From NCBI GenBank assembly GCA_002869925.2, contig NEWT02000033.1, positions 60,734 to 96,394 on the forward strand: a DNA stretch of 35,661 bases, given 5' to 3'. This document shows positions 1 through 7,070 of the stretch, in pieces. The position numbers and the translations under genes are program-made. The notes beneath the pieces were generated by a model. The model ran no database searches. It was not told the origin of the DNA and was given only the letters and a program-made list of their open reading frames with translations. Source of the stretch: Nitrospira sp. CG24A. Lineage in GTDB: Bacteria > Nitrospirota > Nitrospiria > Nitrospirales > Nitrospiraceae. Within the stretch, counting starts at the first letter, position 1. Every line of letters begins with the position of its first letter.

Positions 1-31
1 CGTTTCTCAGCAGGGCGGCCTGTTTGGGCTC

Positions 32-86
32 CCACTGCGCGTGTCGAACGAGCACTGTTTCATCGTGCGCGTTCCACGAGCAGTGG
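32..86. repeat. Imperfect hairpin repeat, copy A
   Basis: The stretch folds on itself: the left arm beginning CCACTGC and the right arm ending GCAGTGG pair over about 23 bases with a few mismatches, closed by the loop TGTTTCAT. The apex (50-70) recurs with one mismatch at 174-194 inside copy B. No gene is seen in 1-232. It lies downstream of the minus-strand gene at 233-1054, so it could act at that transcript's 3' end, but no T-run follows. Confidence 0.6.
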
Positions 87-141
87 AGATCAACTCCCCA
101 TTTTCTCTCGACCTTCTATCATCTAACGGAAGGAGGTGGAT

Positions 142-223
142 GGCTGTGGTGCTCCTCACTGCGCCCATCGAGGGAGCACTGTTTCACCGTGCGCACTCTG
201 GGAGTAGTGAGGAGCACCCAGCC
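142..223. repeat. Imperfect hairpin repeat, copy B
   Basis: GGTGCTCCTCACT at 148-160 is perfectly complementary to AGTGAGGAGCACC at 206-218. The pairing continues inward imperfectly to a loop reading TGTTTCAC, and outward to about 142/223 with one bulge. Apex and loop match copy A (32-86) while the outer stem has a different sequence. This suggests two members of a dispersed palindromic family with a conserved head and variable stem. Confidence 0.65.
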
Positions 224-232
224 GTCGCACCA

Positions 233-1054
233 TCACAACTTCTTCCGCACCTCCTTCCACTCCTTCGCCACCTTCGCCTTCCGAGGCGCCTCGCCTTTGG
301 CCGGTTCCGGCACCATCACAGCGTCGAGGCGTCGCTGGAGAAACGCTTCGGCAAAAGCCTTCGTACGCCCCACCCCTATTTTGAGCGTCTTCCAGCCAGC
401 GGCATGCAGTTCATCGAGTTTCGTGCCCCAGGCCTCTGGACCAGACGACAGCACGATGATATGCCCGACCGGAAACTTCTGATCCTTGAGCCATTGCCTG
501 GCTTGCGCATTCATCTGATCGTTAGTACCCACCGCCTTATTCTCCGTCATCACATAGAGCACGTTGTAGTAAAACTGTGTGAGCTTACCGAGTTCAGCCG
601 CGGCATCAGGCATCGGGTGTCTGCCTTCGGCGTCCTCCATGAGTGCTGCCACCTCCACCGCCATCATCGGACTACGACGTTCCCACACAATCAGATTCGC
701 CCCGGCTTCGACTCCCGCCATGCTCGAAGTGGTTCCAATGCGCACGGCAAATAGGATCACCCCCTTGGCCTTCGGGGTATACGACAAGAAAGCCCGCCCG
801 TCGCCGCCGGTCATCGCGGTTGCGACAACGTTGCCGGCGACAAGCAGTTCAATCGGTTCTCCTCCCAGACCAGCCTCCGTCAGGAGGCCCTTTCTCGTGA
901 GGGTCGCTTCAATGCTGGCCGGTTGGTTGGGAAAAGTGAGACTATCGTGAACCGTCAAGCTTGTGGAAGTCTTTTCAGCAGCGAAGAGGGTGGTAGTCGC
1001 AGTCAAAAAAAAGAGGGCGGTGAAGAAACCGGCCCTGCGGAAAAGAGCACTCAT
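233..1054 (-). CDS. Exported protein of unknown function
   Basis: The product has 273 residues. An N-terminal signal sequence is clear: basic residues (LFRRAG), then a hydrophobic stretch ending near FAAEK. Residues about 30-120 look beta-rich and Ig-like (SLTVHDSLTFPNQPASIEATL). The C-terminal half is alpha/beta with a very basic tail. That half loosely recalls the HAD-like end of lipin/App1-type proteins, but the DxDxT nucleophile motif is absent, so I assign no enzyme function. I chose the ATG at 1054; an in-frame GTG at 1069 would add five residues, and neither has a good ribosome-binding site. It is separated from bcp by the palindromic repeat at 1142-1261, so it is probably transcribed on its own. 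Confidence 0.75.
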   Translation of the reverse strand: MSALFRRAGFFTALFFLTATTTLFAAEKTSTSLTVHDSLTFPNQPASIEATLTRKGLLTEAGLGGEPIELLVAGNVVATAMTGGDGRAFLSYTPKAKGVILFAVRIGTTSSMAGVEAGANLIVWERRSPMMAVEVAALMEDAEGRHPMPDAAAELGKLTQFYYNVLYVMTENKAVGTNDQMNAQARQWLKDQKFPVGHIIVLSSGPEAWGTKLDELHAAGWKTLKIGVGRTKAFAEAFLQRRLDAVMVPEPAKGEAPRKAKVAKEWKEVRKKL

Positions 1055-1141
1055 AGGACGCACAGCCACACAATGAGCCTAGGGAAACACTATTATGGTG
1101 CGACGGATCGCCCATACAGCTAAAATTAAAACCTCGAACAA

Positions 1142-1261
1142 GACGCTCAAAAAGTCCGTCCAGCAAGGCCGCAGCCGATGAAAGCACCGGAGGCGTAGCC
1201 TCTGGGCTACGTTGAGGATGCTTTCGAGGGGAGAACGATGCTGGCGGGCTTTTTCAGCGTC
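1142..1261. repeat. Long imperfect palindromic intergenic repeat
   Basis: The two halves are reverse complements with scattered mismatches. The left half opens GACGCTCAAAAAGTCCG and the right half closes CGGGCTTTTTCAGCGTC. The centre is near GTAGCCTCTGGGCTAC, itself a short hairpin (GTAGCC/GGCTAC). It begins 9 bases after the bcp stop and fills most of the gap to the next minus-strand gene. From memory, Nitrospira genomes carry many elements of this look; that comparison was not run. It may serve as a transcript end or be a non-autonomous miniature element. Confidence 0.7.
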
Positions 1262-1269
1262 TTGTAAAG

Positions 1270-1737
1270 TTAGGTTTTCAGGGCTGCCAAAACTTCAGTA
1301 ACATGGCCGCCCACCTTAACCTTGCGAAAGATCGCCTTCAACTTGCCGGCCTGGTCGATCACAAACGTACTGCGCTCGATGCCCCAATACTTTCTGCCGT
1401 ACATGTTCTTCTCTTTATAACAACCGAAGGCCTTCGAGACAGTGGCTTTTTCATCGCTGAGCAGTGGGAAGGGCAGATCGAACTTCTTGATGAACTTCTG
1501 ATGAGACTCCTTGCCGTCCAGGCTCACACCGAGAATCACGGCTCCCGCCTTCTTGATCGATATCTCGGCATCGCGAAAGTCACACGATTCCGTCGTACAG
1601 CCAGGAGTATCGTCTTTAGGATAAAAGTACAGCACCACCTGCTTGCCTGTAAAATCTTTCAGGTTGATAGATTTTCCCGTTTGATCGGGAAGCGAGAGAG
1701 CGGGAGCTTTATCACCGACTGTGAGTTCCTTTGCCAT
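1270..1737 (-). CDS. bcp: Thioredoxin-dependent thiol peroxidase (Bcp-type peroxiredoxin)
   Basis: The product has 155 residues, the usual Bcp length. It reduces hydrogen peroxide and organic hydroperoxides with electrons from thioredoxin, in the cytoplasm. The peroxiredoxin fold is evident: FYPKDDTPGCTTESCDF holds the peroxidatic Cys47 and the putative resolving Cys52, the C-x4-C spacing of the atypical 2-Cys Bcp/PrxQ group. GVSLDGKESHQKF and ERSTFVIDQAGK are typical family segments. The frame stays open upstream to 1842, but the ATG at 1737 has AAGGAG nine bases ahead and gives the family N-terminus (MAKELTVGDKAP). It is the last gene of the minus-strand operon, 25 bases after the TPR lipoprotein gene. 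Confidence 0.93.
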   Translation of the reverse strand: MAKELTVGDKAPALSLPDQTGKSINLKDFTGKQVVLYFYPKDDTPGCTTESCDFRDAEISIKKAGAVILGVSLDGKESHQKFIKKFDLPFPLLSDEKATVSKAFGCYKEKNMYGRKYWGIERSTFVIDQAGKLKAIFRKVKVGGHVTEVLAALKT

Positions 1738-1762
1738 CTCCAATGACTCCTTCTTCAGTTTT

Positions 1763-2239
1763 CTAGTATCGAGGAGCAACGCCAGATCTGGTGGGTGCAC
1801 CAGGAAATTGTTTGTACTTTCTGGGAGACTCCGGATCTCCATACGGACGAAGCGCAGGCGAATCCCAGATTACTTGATCTCCCGGAGCCAGGTTCGCCGC
1901 TTCCATGAATTGTTGGCGCGCTTGCTCCGTATCGCCCAAGGCATACAAGGCCAAGGCATAGTTATAGTGTGCGGGACCCGATTGAGGAACCTCGGCCACC
2001 GCTTTGGAAAAATACTGCTTCGCTTCGTCGAATTGCTTCGCATGGTAGGCCAGCGTCCCCTGTTCCGTCAGGGTCATGACTTGGGGTTTCACTCCAGATT
2101 CGAGTGCCAATGGGACCAAGGGCTTCGCTTTGCTCGTCCAGGAACAGGAGACTGATGCGGCGAGCACGAGAATCACCCCGAGCATAGGCAGACATGTTCT
2201 TACGGCGTTACGCTCCCGCAGTGGCTTACCCCTTCGCAT
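1763..2239 (-). CDS. TPR-repeat lipoprotein
   Basis: The product has 158 residues. After a basic start (MRRGKPLRERN) comes a hydrophobic segment ending ASVSC, with Cys32 a plausible lipidation site, although Ser at -3 is not the classic lipobox residue. Two tetratricopeptide repeats follow: about residues 55-88 (GTLAYHAKQFDEAKQYFSKA) and 89-122 (YNYALALYALGDTEQARQQF). TPRs mediate protein-protein contacts, and small TPR lipoproteins of this kind often support envelope assemblies; the partner here is unknown. The ATG at 2239 overlaps the end of the upstream DUF507 gene by 14 bases, indicating translational coupling. A longer open frame to 2350 lies inside that gene and is not needed. Confidence 0.82.
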   Translation of the reverse strand: MRRGKPLRERNAVRTCLPMLGVILVLAASVSCSWTSKAKPLVPLALESGVKPQVMTLTEQGTLAYHAKQFDEAKQYFSKAVAEVPQSGPAHYNYALALYALGDTEQARQQFMEAANLAPGDQVIWDSPALRPYGDPESPRKYKQFPGAPTRSGVAPRY

Positions 2240-2501
2240 GTTTCCGCGTCTCTTCCTCGAATGTCTTCCGATACAGGACTTCCCATTCCGCGCTACCCTC
2301 GACAATCCCACGTGAGTAGGAGGCCAGCTTCGCCTTAACCTTTCGATCAATGTCTTCTTCTTGCGCTAACTCGGATGCGAGCACCCGCTTGATCTCTTTT
2401 AACACTCGCCCCTCATCGGCCTGCACTGTCACCAGTGGGCTTTTCTTGACCACTTGAAGAATGACGTGTGAAAGGTGGCTGATTTTATCTTCGCTCAACA
2501 T
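2226..2501 (-). CDS. DUF507 family protein, second copy
   Basis: The product has 91 residues and starts MLSEDKISHLSH. DUF507 proteins are short, largely helical, charged and of unknown function. The family pattern is visible: an N-terminal helix with KISHLSHVILQ, then a long charged helix (EIKRVLASELAQEEDIDRKVKAKL) and a Y-S-R-G segment before a Glu/Lys-rich end. The frame stays open to 2549, but that extension is encoded by the heptamer repeat, so I start at 2501. No strong ribosome-binding site is visible. The neighbouring gene at 2606-2887 is a diverged paralogue. Confidence 0.8.
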   Translation of the reverse strand: MLSEDKISHLSHVILQVVKKSPLVTVQADEGRVLKEIKRVLASELAQEEDIDRKVKAKLASYSRGIVEGSAEWEVLYRKTFEEETRKHAKG

Positions 2502-2510
2502 ATGGAGCCC

Positions 2511-2602
2511 GTGAAAAGTAAAAGGTAAAAAGTGAAAGGTGACCCGCACGGCGCCAGGCGTTCAAGCATTTCCCGTTTCACGTTTTACCTTTCACGTTTC
2601 AC
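2511..2602. repeat. Mirrored heptamer-repeat hairpin between the DUF507 paralogues
   Basis: Four 7-base units of the form GTRAAAN run from 2511 (gtgaaaa, gtaaaag, gtaaaaa, gtgaaag). The complementary strand of 2574-2602 carries four more (gtgaaac, gtgaaag, gtaaaac, gtgaaac). The two blocks are inverted and can pair over about 28 bases around a spacer of about 32 bases. The element lies in the transcribed gap between the two DUF507 genes. It resembles the short tandemly repeated heptamers described in cyanobacteria; that comparison is by form only. Confidence 0.75.
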
Positions 2603-2605
2603 GCC

Positions 2606-2887
2606 CTAAAGAATGATGCCCCGCTCCCGTGCCAGCTTACTCTTCACCAACGTGAACATCCGCTGATAGTCCACGTGTCCCCGCTCGATATCTTGTTCGT
2701 AGACCTTTAACATTTGGCGCACCTCGGCGTTCAAACGATCTTCCACAGACAGTTCCTCAAGAATGGCATGATCGATCTGCTCGACGAACGCCTTGTGATC
2801 TCCAACTATTGCCACCTGCCCCTCCTGCTGCAGCTTAGTGGCGAGAGACTCCGAGATGTGGCGAACTCGTTCTTTCGACAGTCTCAT
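2606..2887 (-). CDS. DUF507 family protein, first copy
   Basis: The product has 93 residues: MRLSKERVRHISESL, then a charged helical body ending in a basic tail (KSKLARERGIIL). It shares with the downstream copy the N-terminal helix followed by an Ile/Leu-Glu-Glu-Leu segment and E-D-x-x-x-x-V-x-x-x-L. The function of DUF507 is not known; side-by-side pairs are, to my knowledge, common where the family occurs. The ATG at 2887 overlaps the stop of the cyclophilin-like gene by four bases (ATGA), so the two are almost certainly co-translated. Confidence 0.85.
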   Translation of the reverse strand: MRLSKERVRHISESLATKLQQEGQVAIVGDHKAFVEQIDHAILEELSVEDRLNAEVRQMLKVYEQDIERGHVDYQRMFTLVKSKLARERGIIL

Positions 2888-3273
2888 GGTGATATTCGGT
2901 CGATTCGAATGGTCGGTACATCCATCACTCGCCTCAGTACCGAGGCATCCCCGAGAATGCGGCCGATGACATTGACGCGGTCGGCCGGAACGGGATCCTG
3001 CCCCATGCTCATCGGTGTGCGACCGAAGAAAATAGCCAGGACCTGTCCTGCACCCCAGAATGCGACATCGCCGACTTTGACCTGATTCGTTGCGGTCTCG
3101 CGATGGTCTTTCACCCCGGCCAGCTTAAAATAGAATTCTTCGCCCCACGTATTGACCGGGCTTTCTATCGGTAAAGCCGCATAAACTTCTTGCGCCGTTT
3201 TTGTCGACTTGAGTTCCGCGTCAAGCTGTACGGATCCAACGGTAATGCGAATTTTATTGAGAAGATCAGCCAT
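2884..3273 (-). CDS. Cyclophilin-like domain protein (TM1367 type)
   Basis: The product has 129 residues. Several segments match the small bacterial cyclophilin-like fold family typified by TM1367: LPIESPVNTWGEEFYFKL, then KVGDVAFWGAGQVLAIFFGRTPMS, then NVIGRI. These proteins share the cyclophilin barrel, but peptidyl-prolyl isomerase activity is not established for them. I start at ATG 3273 (MADLLNKIRITVGS); ten upstream residues in an open frame look non-conserved. It is the first gene of the five-gene minus-strand operon ending in bcp, and is divergent from the nuclease gene at 3379. Confidence 0.8.
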   Translation of the reverse strand: MADLLNKIRITVGSVQLDAELKSTKTAQEVYAALPIESPVNTWGEEFYFKLAGVKDHRETATNQVKVGDVAFWGAGQVLAIFFGRTPMSMGQDPVPADRVNVIGRILGDASVLRRVMDVPTIRIDRISP

Positions 3274-3337
3274 GGTGTTCGAGTGTGGACTCCCGGGGGC
3301 CATCAGGTGAAAACCCTTTCAGGACGCGGACTTTAGC

Positions 3338-3367
3338 TTGTTTATTCGGTGAAATCAAGGCTACAAT
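3338..3367 (+). promoter_or_regulatory. Candidate sigma70-type promoter for the nuclease-phosphatase pair
   Basis: TTGTTT (3338-3343), an 18-base spacer and TACAAT (3362-3367) resemble -35/-10 boxes. A start about 7 bases further would leave only about five bases before ATG 3379, giving an almost leaderless message. This agrees with the lack of any ribosome-binding site there and argues against the GTG at 3349. Confidence 0.4.
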
Positions 3368-3378
3368 CCCTCCAACAT

Positions 3379-4185
3379 ATGCTCGCGTCATCCTTCGTGC
3401 TTCTCAAAGGCATCGGCCAACATTCCGAACGCCGTCTCTGGCAGGAGGGCGTTCTCGACTGGACATCATTCATCCGATCTCCAACCCTACCCGGCATCTC
3501 CTCGACCAAAAAAGAGTGGTACGACCGCGAGCTCGCCACGGCCCAATTGCGCCTGGAAGAAGGTGACGCGCACTTCTTCGGCGCCTGCTTGAAAAGTCGA
3601 GAGCACTGGCGCCTTTTCGAAACATTTCGCCCCCGCACGCTCTATCTAGACATTGAAACGACAGGAATGTCCGCGCGCGAGGGACATGTCACGGTGGTCG
3701 GACTCTATCGAAACGGTCACATGACCAGCCTCGTTCGTGGAGAAACCTTAACCGAGGACCGATTGCACGCAGAACTGGAACAGACAGACCTCTTCATTAC
3801 ATTCTTCGGCAGCGGGTTCGATATTCCCTACTTGCAGGCAAAATTCCCCCGATTGAATTTCAAAAAACCGCACTTCGATCTCTGCTTCGCCGCGCGCAGA
3901 CTCGGCCTGCAGGGAGGACTGAAACGCATTGAACAGGACATGCACATTACTCGCGAGACCGACGTAATGGGACTCGATGGATGGGAAGCCGTCCGCCTCT
4001 GGCACCAGTGGTGCGCGGGAAACGAGGCCGCACGCGATCTGTTACTGAGATACAACGCGGCCGACACTCAAAATCTTGAACCGCTCGCTGCACGGCTCTA
4101 TGACCAGATGGTCGCCCGATTCGGCCCGTCTTCTGTAGGATTTCCACCGACCCGTTCCCAAAAACCGATCGAGGTCGCGCCATGA
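3379..4185 (+). CDS. DEDD-type 3'-5' exonuclease-like protein with HhH start (YprB-like)
   Basis: The product has 268 residues. The N-terminus has a helix-hairpin-helix-like segment (FVLLKGIGQHSERRLWQEGV). An RNase H-like domain follows: YLDIETTG supplies Asp91 and Glu93, FGSGFDIPYL supplies Asp148, and YNAADTQNLEPL supplies the Y225-x3-D229 pair of the DEDDy subgroup. All four acidic metal ligands are therefore present. By family it should cleave nucleic acid from the 3' end in the cytoplasm; the substrate is unknown. ATG 3379 gives the family-like start, whereas the longer GTG frame (3349) lies upstream of the predicted -10 box. Its stop overlaps the start of the PP2C gene by four bases. 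Confidence 0.82.
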   Translation: MLASSFVLLKGIGQHSERRLWQEGVLDWTSFIRSPTLPGISSTKKEWYDRELATAQLRLEEGDAHFFGACLKSREHWRLFETFRPRTLYLDIETTGMSAREGHVTVVGLYRNGHMTSLVRGETLTEDRLHAELEQTDLFITFFGSGFDIPYLQAKFPRLNFKKPHFDLCFAARRLGLQGGLKRIEQDMHITRETDVMGLDGWEAVRLWHQWCAGNEAARDLLLRYNAADTQNLEPLAARLYDQMVARFGPSSVGFPPTRSQKPIEVAP

Positions 4186-4961
4186 CGAACCCCCAGCGAT
4201 GGACCGGGATCGGACGAACTGAGACTGGGCATGTTCGCGCGTCGAACCAGGATGCACTGGCTCTTCTGAATGACTGTGGCGTCTGGATCGTGGCAGACGG
4301 CATGGGAGGACACCCGGCAGGAGATGTTGCGGCCCAGACCGCCGTGGCCGTGGCCACAGAGCGGGCGCGAGAGCGAGCATCCTGGCTCCATACGCACCCC
4401 GACAGTGCTGCCGAGTTCGTCACAAACCTCGTCACGAGCGCCAACCGACGAATCCATGATCTCATGCTGGAAAAACCCTCATTGCGAGGGATGGGCACGA
4501 CCTTCGTCGCCTTGACCATCACGATGACACCGATACCGGTCGCACATATCGCGCACTTGGGCGATAGTCGAGCATATCGCTATCGGGCAGGGCAACTCAC
4601 GCAATTGACACGCGATCACACCCTCGTGCAACAACTTGTGCAGCGTGGCTTGATCGATGAAGCCACCGCGCACGTACATCCTGAACGCCATGTCTTGACC
4701 AACGGTTTGGGAATGGGCGCAGATATGGAACCGGAGCTGACCTCGATACCGGTCATCCCTCAGGATATGATCGTACTGTGCAGCGACGGACTCACGAAAA
4801 TGTTAGAGGACGCAGCCATTGCATCGGTACTCTCCTGCGCGAACGACGATCCCCGCCAAGCCTGCCACAATCTCATTGAGGAGGCACTGAAGAGAGGGGG
4901 GGAAGACAATGTGACCGTCATCGTCGTGGCGGCGGAAGCATCTGCCGACACGGCAGATTAA
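4182..4961 (+). CDS. PP2C-family serine/threonine protein phosphatase (Stp1/PrpC type)
   Basis: The product has 259 residues, the length of compact bacterial PP2C enzymes. It removes phosphate from Ser/Thr in proteins using a two-metal centre. Motifs in order: GHVRASNQD (Asp24), VADGMGGHPAGD (Asp39-Gly40), GTTF, HLGDSRAYRYR, LTRDHT, LCSDGL (Asp202) and GGEDNVT (Asp242-Asn243); the core metal ligands are intact. There is no membrane segment, so it is cytosolic. It is translationally coupled to the nuclease-like gene (ATGA at 4182-4185). No Ser/Thr kinase gene is present in the window, so its partner is elsewhere. Confidence 0.93.
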   Translation: MTNPQRWTGIGRTETGHVRASNQDALALLNDCGVWIVADGMGGHPAGDVAAQTAVAVATERARERASWLHTHPDSAAEFVTNLVTSANRRIHDLMLEKPSLRGMGTTFVALTITMTPIPVAHIAHLGDSRAYRYRAGQLTQLTRDHTLVQQLVQRGLIDEATAHVHPERHVLTNGLGMGADMEPELTSIPVIPQDMIVLCSDGLTKMLEDAAIASVLSCANDDPRQACHNLIEEALKRGGEDNVTVIVVAAEASADTAD

Positions 4962-5053
4962 TCATTGACAAGACTCTCTCAGGCCTGTAGCCTCAGGTTC
5001 TAGCCAGGCAGTCTTTTCTCCCGTTTCCCTTGGAACTAGGCCGGAGAATTATC

Positions 5054-5941
5054 ATGAGTGGTCTCGTACTGTTTCGACTCATTGTGCTCCTGCTCATCGG
5101 AGCAGTATGGTGTGTCCCCACAGCGATGAGTGCGCCCGCAGATAACACCGGACTCGAAGCCACAGTTCGCGCCCTCGTGCGAGCGAATGCAGAGAAGGAT
5201 TTGTCCACCTTGTCCAAGCTGATGGCCCACGACGCCGATATCGTCAGCTATTCCATCGGGGGCCGAAAATACGTGGGATGGCCTGAGCTTGAACGGGATA
5301 TGAAAGAGGAGTTTGCCAACGCCACTGCGCTTGATCTCCGCATCTCCGAACTCAAAGTGTGGTCGAAGGGGGATATCGGGTGGTATGCGATGGAACTGGC
5401 CTATGGGCGTATCCTCGGCCATGGACCGGACCAGCAACGAACCGTCCTACCGTTACGGGAAACCGGTGTACTCGAGCATCGAAACGGCCAGTGGGTTCTC
5501 CTGTCCTGGCATGAGTCCTTTCGAAGTGTGAGCGACGCGTTGCCGGTCGATGCTCGAACGAGCGGGGCAACAGCACACACCGTGGCTTCATCAAGCAACC
5601 AACCCGCTGTCCTTGACGTGAGCGGGGAATGGGACATTCTGGAAGTGGAGGACGACAAACGTTACCGGGCCACTCTCGACAAAGCAGGCAACGGTCCTTA
5701 TACACAGCACGGTGGACAATTTGTGACCACGAAATTTACGGACCGTCTCTGGCAAGGCACCTGGCAACAACCCGGCAACGACCGCGAAGGAGGATTTGAA
5801 CTCCTCCTCTCAGACGATGGAACCCAGGCCAAAGGTGTATGGTGGTATTCTCGCGTCGGCACCCAGAAGAATATCCCTCCTCGTGAACACGGCGGCACCT
5901 ATCTCTGGAAACGATTGACTCCACCACCACCTGCACGATGA
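5054..5941 (+). CDS. Exported NTF2/SnoaL-like protein with extra C-terminal beta domain
   Basis: The product has 295 residues. A signal sequence (LVLFRLIVLLLIGAVWC...AMSAPADN) is followed at about 33-165 by an NTF2-like cone domain of the SnoaL/DUF4440 kind: VRALVRANAEKDLSTLSKL, VGWPELERDMKEEF and GVLEHRNGQWVLLSWHESF. Residues about 190-290 form a second Trp- and Gly-rich beta domain (SGEWDILEVEDDKRYRATL ... GVWWYSR) that I cannot name. NTF2-like domains bind small ligands or act as isomerases; the substrate here is unknown. GGAG seven bases before ATG 5054 fixes the start; an upstream in-frame start at 5030 has none. It lies 77 bases before the PHM-like gene and may be co-expressed with it. 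Confidence 0.8.
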   Translation: MSGLVLFRLIVLLLIGAVWCVPTAMSAPADNTGLEATVRALVRANAEKDLSTLSKLMAHDADIVSYSIGGRKYVGWPELERDMKEEFANATALDLRISELKVWSKGDIGWYAMELAYGRILGHGPDQQRTVLPLRETGVLEHRNGQWVLLSWHESFRSVSDALPVDARTSGATAHTVASSSNQPAVLDVSGEWDILEVEDDKRYRATLDKAGNGPYTQHGGQFVTTKFTDRLWQGTWQQPGNDREGGFELLLSDDGTQAKGVWWYSRVGTQKNIPPREHGGTYLWKRLTPPPPAR

Positions 5942-6018
5942 TATCCGCATATCACACAGACGCATACGACCGGCCAGCAGCATATTCACATGACCACTTT
6001 TTATTCATGGGAGGTTTT

Positions 6019-7023
6019 ATGCGTCAGGTAGTTCTTACTCTGCTCGCCGGCATCTGTCTCGCAACCCCTGTGTTCGCAGACGGCGGTCACGATCACCATG
6101 CTGTTCCGACACTCAACCATCAAACGGAGACGACCGTCTCAGTTCAGGGTAATGTGGTTACCCTCACCTTCGGTCCCATCGATCTCCCGGCTGCTCACGA
6201 TGGAGACCTGGCAGCATCGATGCCCAAGCATAGTTTTCAGCTTCCTAAGGATATGTATATGGTGGGGTATAAAACCGCAGTCTTCACCAAAGAAGGGAAG
6301 CCCCTCCCCAAAAACTATCTCCACCATATCCTGATGCTCAACAACAGCAAGCCGAGCGTCTCATGTGAGGGCGAACCATTGTTCTTTGCGGGAGCAGGGC
6401 TGGAGATGACCGAGACGCGTTTCCCAGAAGGCTATGGAGTCAAGCTTGCCAAGAGTGACCACCTGATGTCGATCGTCGCGTTTTATCATAAAGCGCCGGT
6501 GACCAAAGATGTCATGGCAACCTTCACCATGTACATGGCGCCCGAAGGCGCACCAGTCAAGGAAATGGACGTGTATCAAGTGGGAGTCAACATTGTGTGC
6601 TTCAGCAAGTTCTCCCAGCGAGGCCCAAACCAGACGGATGAAGGGATTGAAATTAACACCGGAGTTCAAGTCCACCGGGAGCCGCTCAAATTCAGGATGG
6701 ATGGCTGTGTGAAATTCGCCTATCCGCACGGGCATGACGAACTCCTCATGATCGGGCTGGACAATATGACCAGAAAGCAGACTTTGCTGCGAACGGTTCC
6801 CGATGTCGACAAAGACGGAACCTTTCTCCAGTTTCAACCGCATCAAGTCTATCAGGACAGTCAGGGGTTTCCTGTGACGAAGGCGGACGACTATGAAATG
6901 GTCATGGTCCATCATCATCCGTTACAGAAAAAAGACGCCCAACATGGGATGGGAAACTATTTATTGTATATGACCCCCGGCGCCTGCCCTTCGACGTCCC
7001 CATCGCCGCTCGCGTTTAGATAG
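6019..7023 (+). CDS. Exported copper protein resembling PHM-type (copper type II) monooxygenases
   Basis: The product has 334 residues. A signal peptide (VVLTLLAGICLATPVFA) leaves a His-rich N-terminus (DGGHDHHAVPTLNH). The body places candidate copper ligands as in peptidylglycine alpha-hydroxylating monooxygenase. His102-His103 (YLHHILML) recalls PHM His107-His108. His237-x-His239 (YPHGHDELLMIG) recalls His242/His244. Met311 in HGMGNYLLYM recalls Met314 in its DEMCNLYIMYYM segment. The distance from the His pair to the HxH is 135 residues in both. His157 or His148 could replace PHM His172. The GGGAGG box at 6009-6014 sets the start. This is a motif-level assignment: the protein could be a copper-binding relative without hydroxylase activity. 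It sits behind an exported NTF2-like protein and has no obvious metal-transport neighbours. Confidence 0.62.
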   Translation: MRQVVLTLLAGICLATPVFADGGHDHHAVPTLNHQTETTVSVQGNVVTLTFGPIDLPAAHDGDLAASMPKHSFQLPKDMYMVGYKTAVFTKEGKPLPKNYLHHILMLNNSKPSVSCEGEPLFFAGAGLEMTETRFPEGYGVKLAKSDHLMSIVAFYHKAPVTKDVMATFTMYMAPEGAPVKEMDVYQVGVNIVCFSKFSQRGPNQTDEGIEINTGVQVHREPLKFRMDGCVKFAYPHGHDELLMIGLDNMTRKQTLLRTVPDVDKDGTFLQFQPHQVYQDSQGFPVTKADDYEMVMVHHHPLQKKDAQHGMGNYLLYMTPGACPSTSPSPLAFR

Positions 7024-7038
7024 ACACCACGCACACCA

Positions 7039-7070
7039 CGGTACCCGCCGTAGAATCTGCGCGGGTACCG
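7039..7070 (+). terminator. Strong hairpin after the PHM-like gene, possible terminator
   Basis: CGGTACCCGC at 7039-7048 pairs perfectly with GCGGGTACCG at 7061-7070 across a 12-base loop, starting 16 bases after the stop codon. No T-run follows, so it is not a canonical intrinsic terminator. It may protect the 3' end or act with Rho. Confidence 0.4.

Noticed and set aside
24-754. Long plus-strand open frames at the left edge
   Set aside because: They lie opposite the exported-protein gene and in the hairpin repeats, and have Arg/His/Ser-rich shadow composition and no family features.
2511-2602. CRISPR-like array
   Set aside because: The units are only seven bases and abut each other without spacers, and no cas genes are present.
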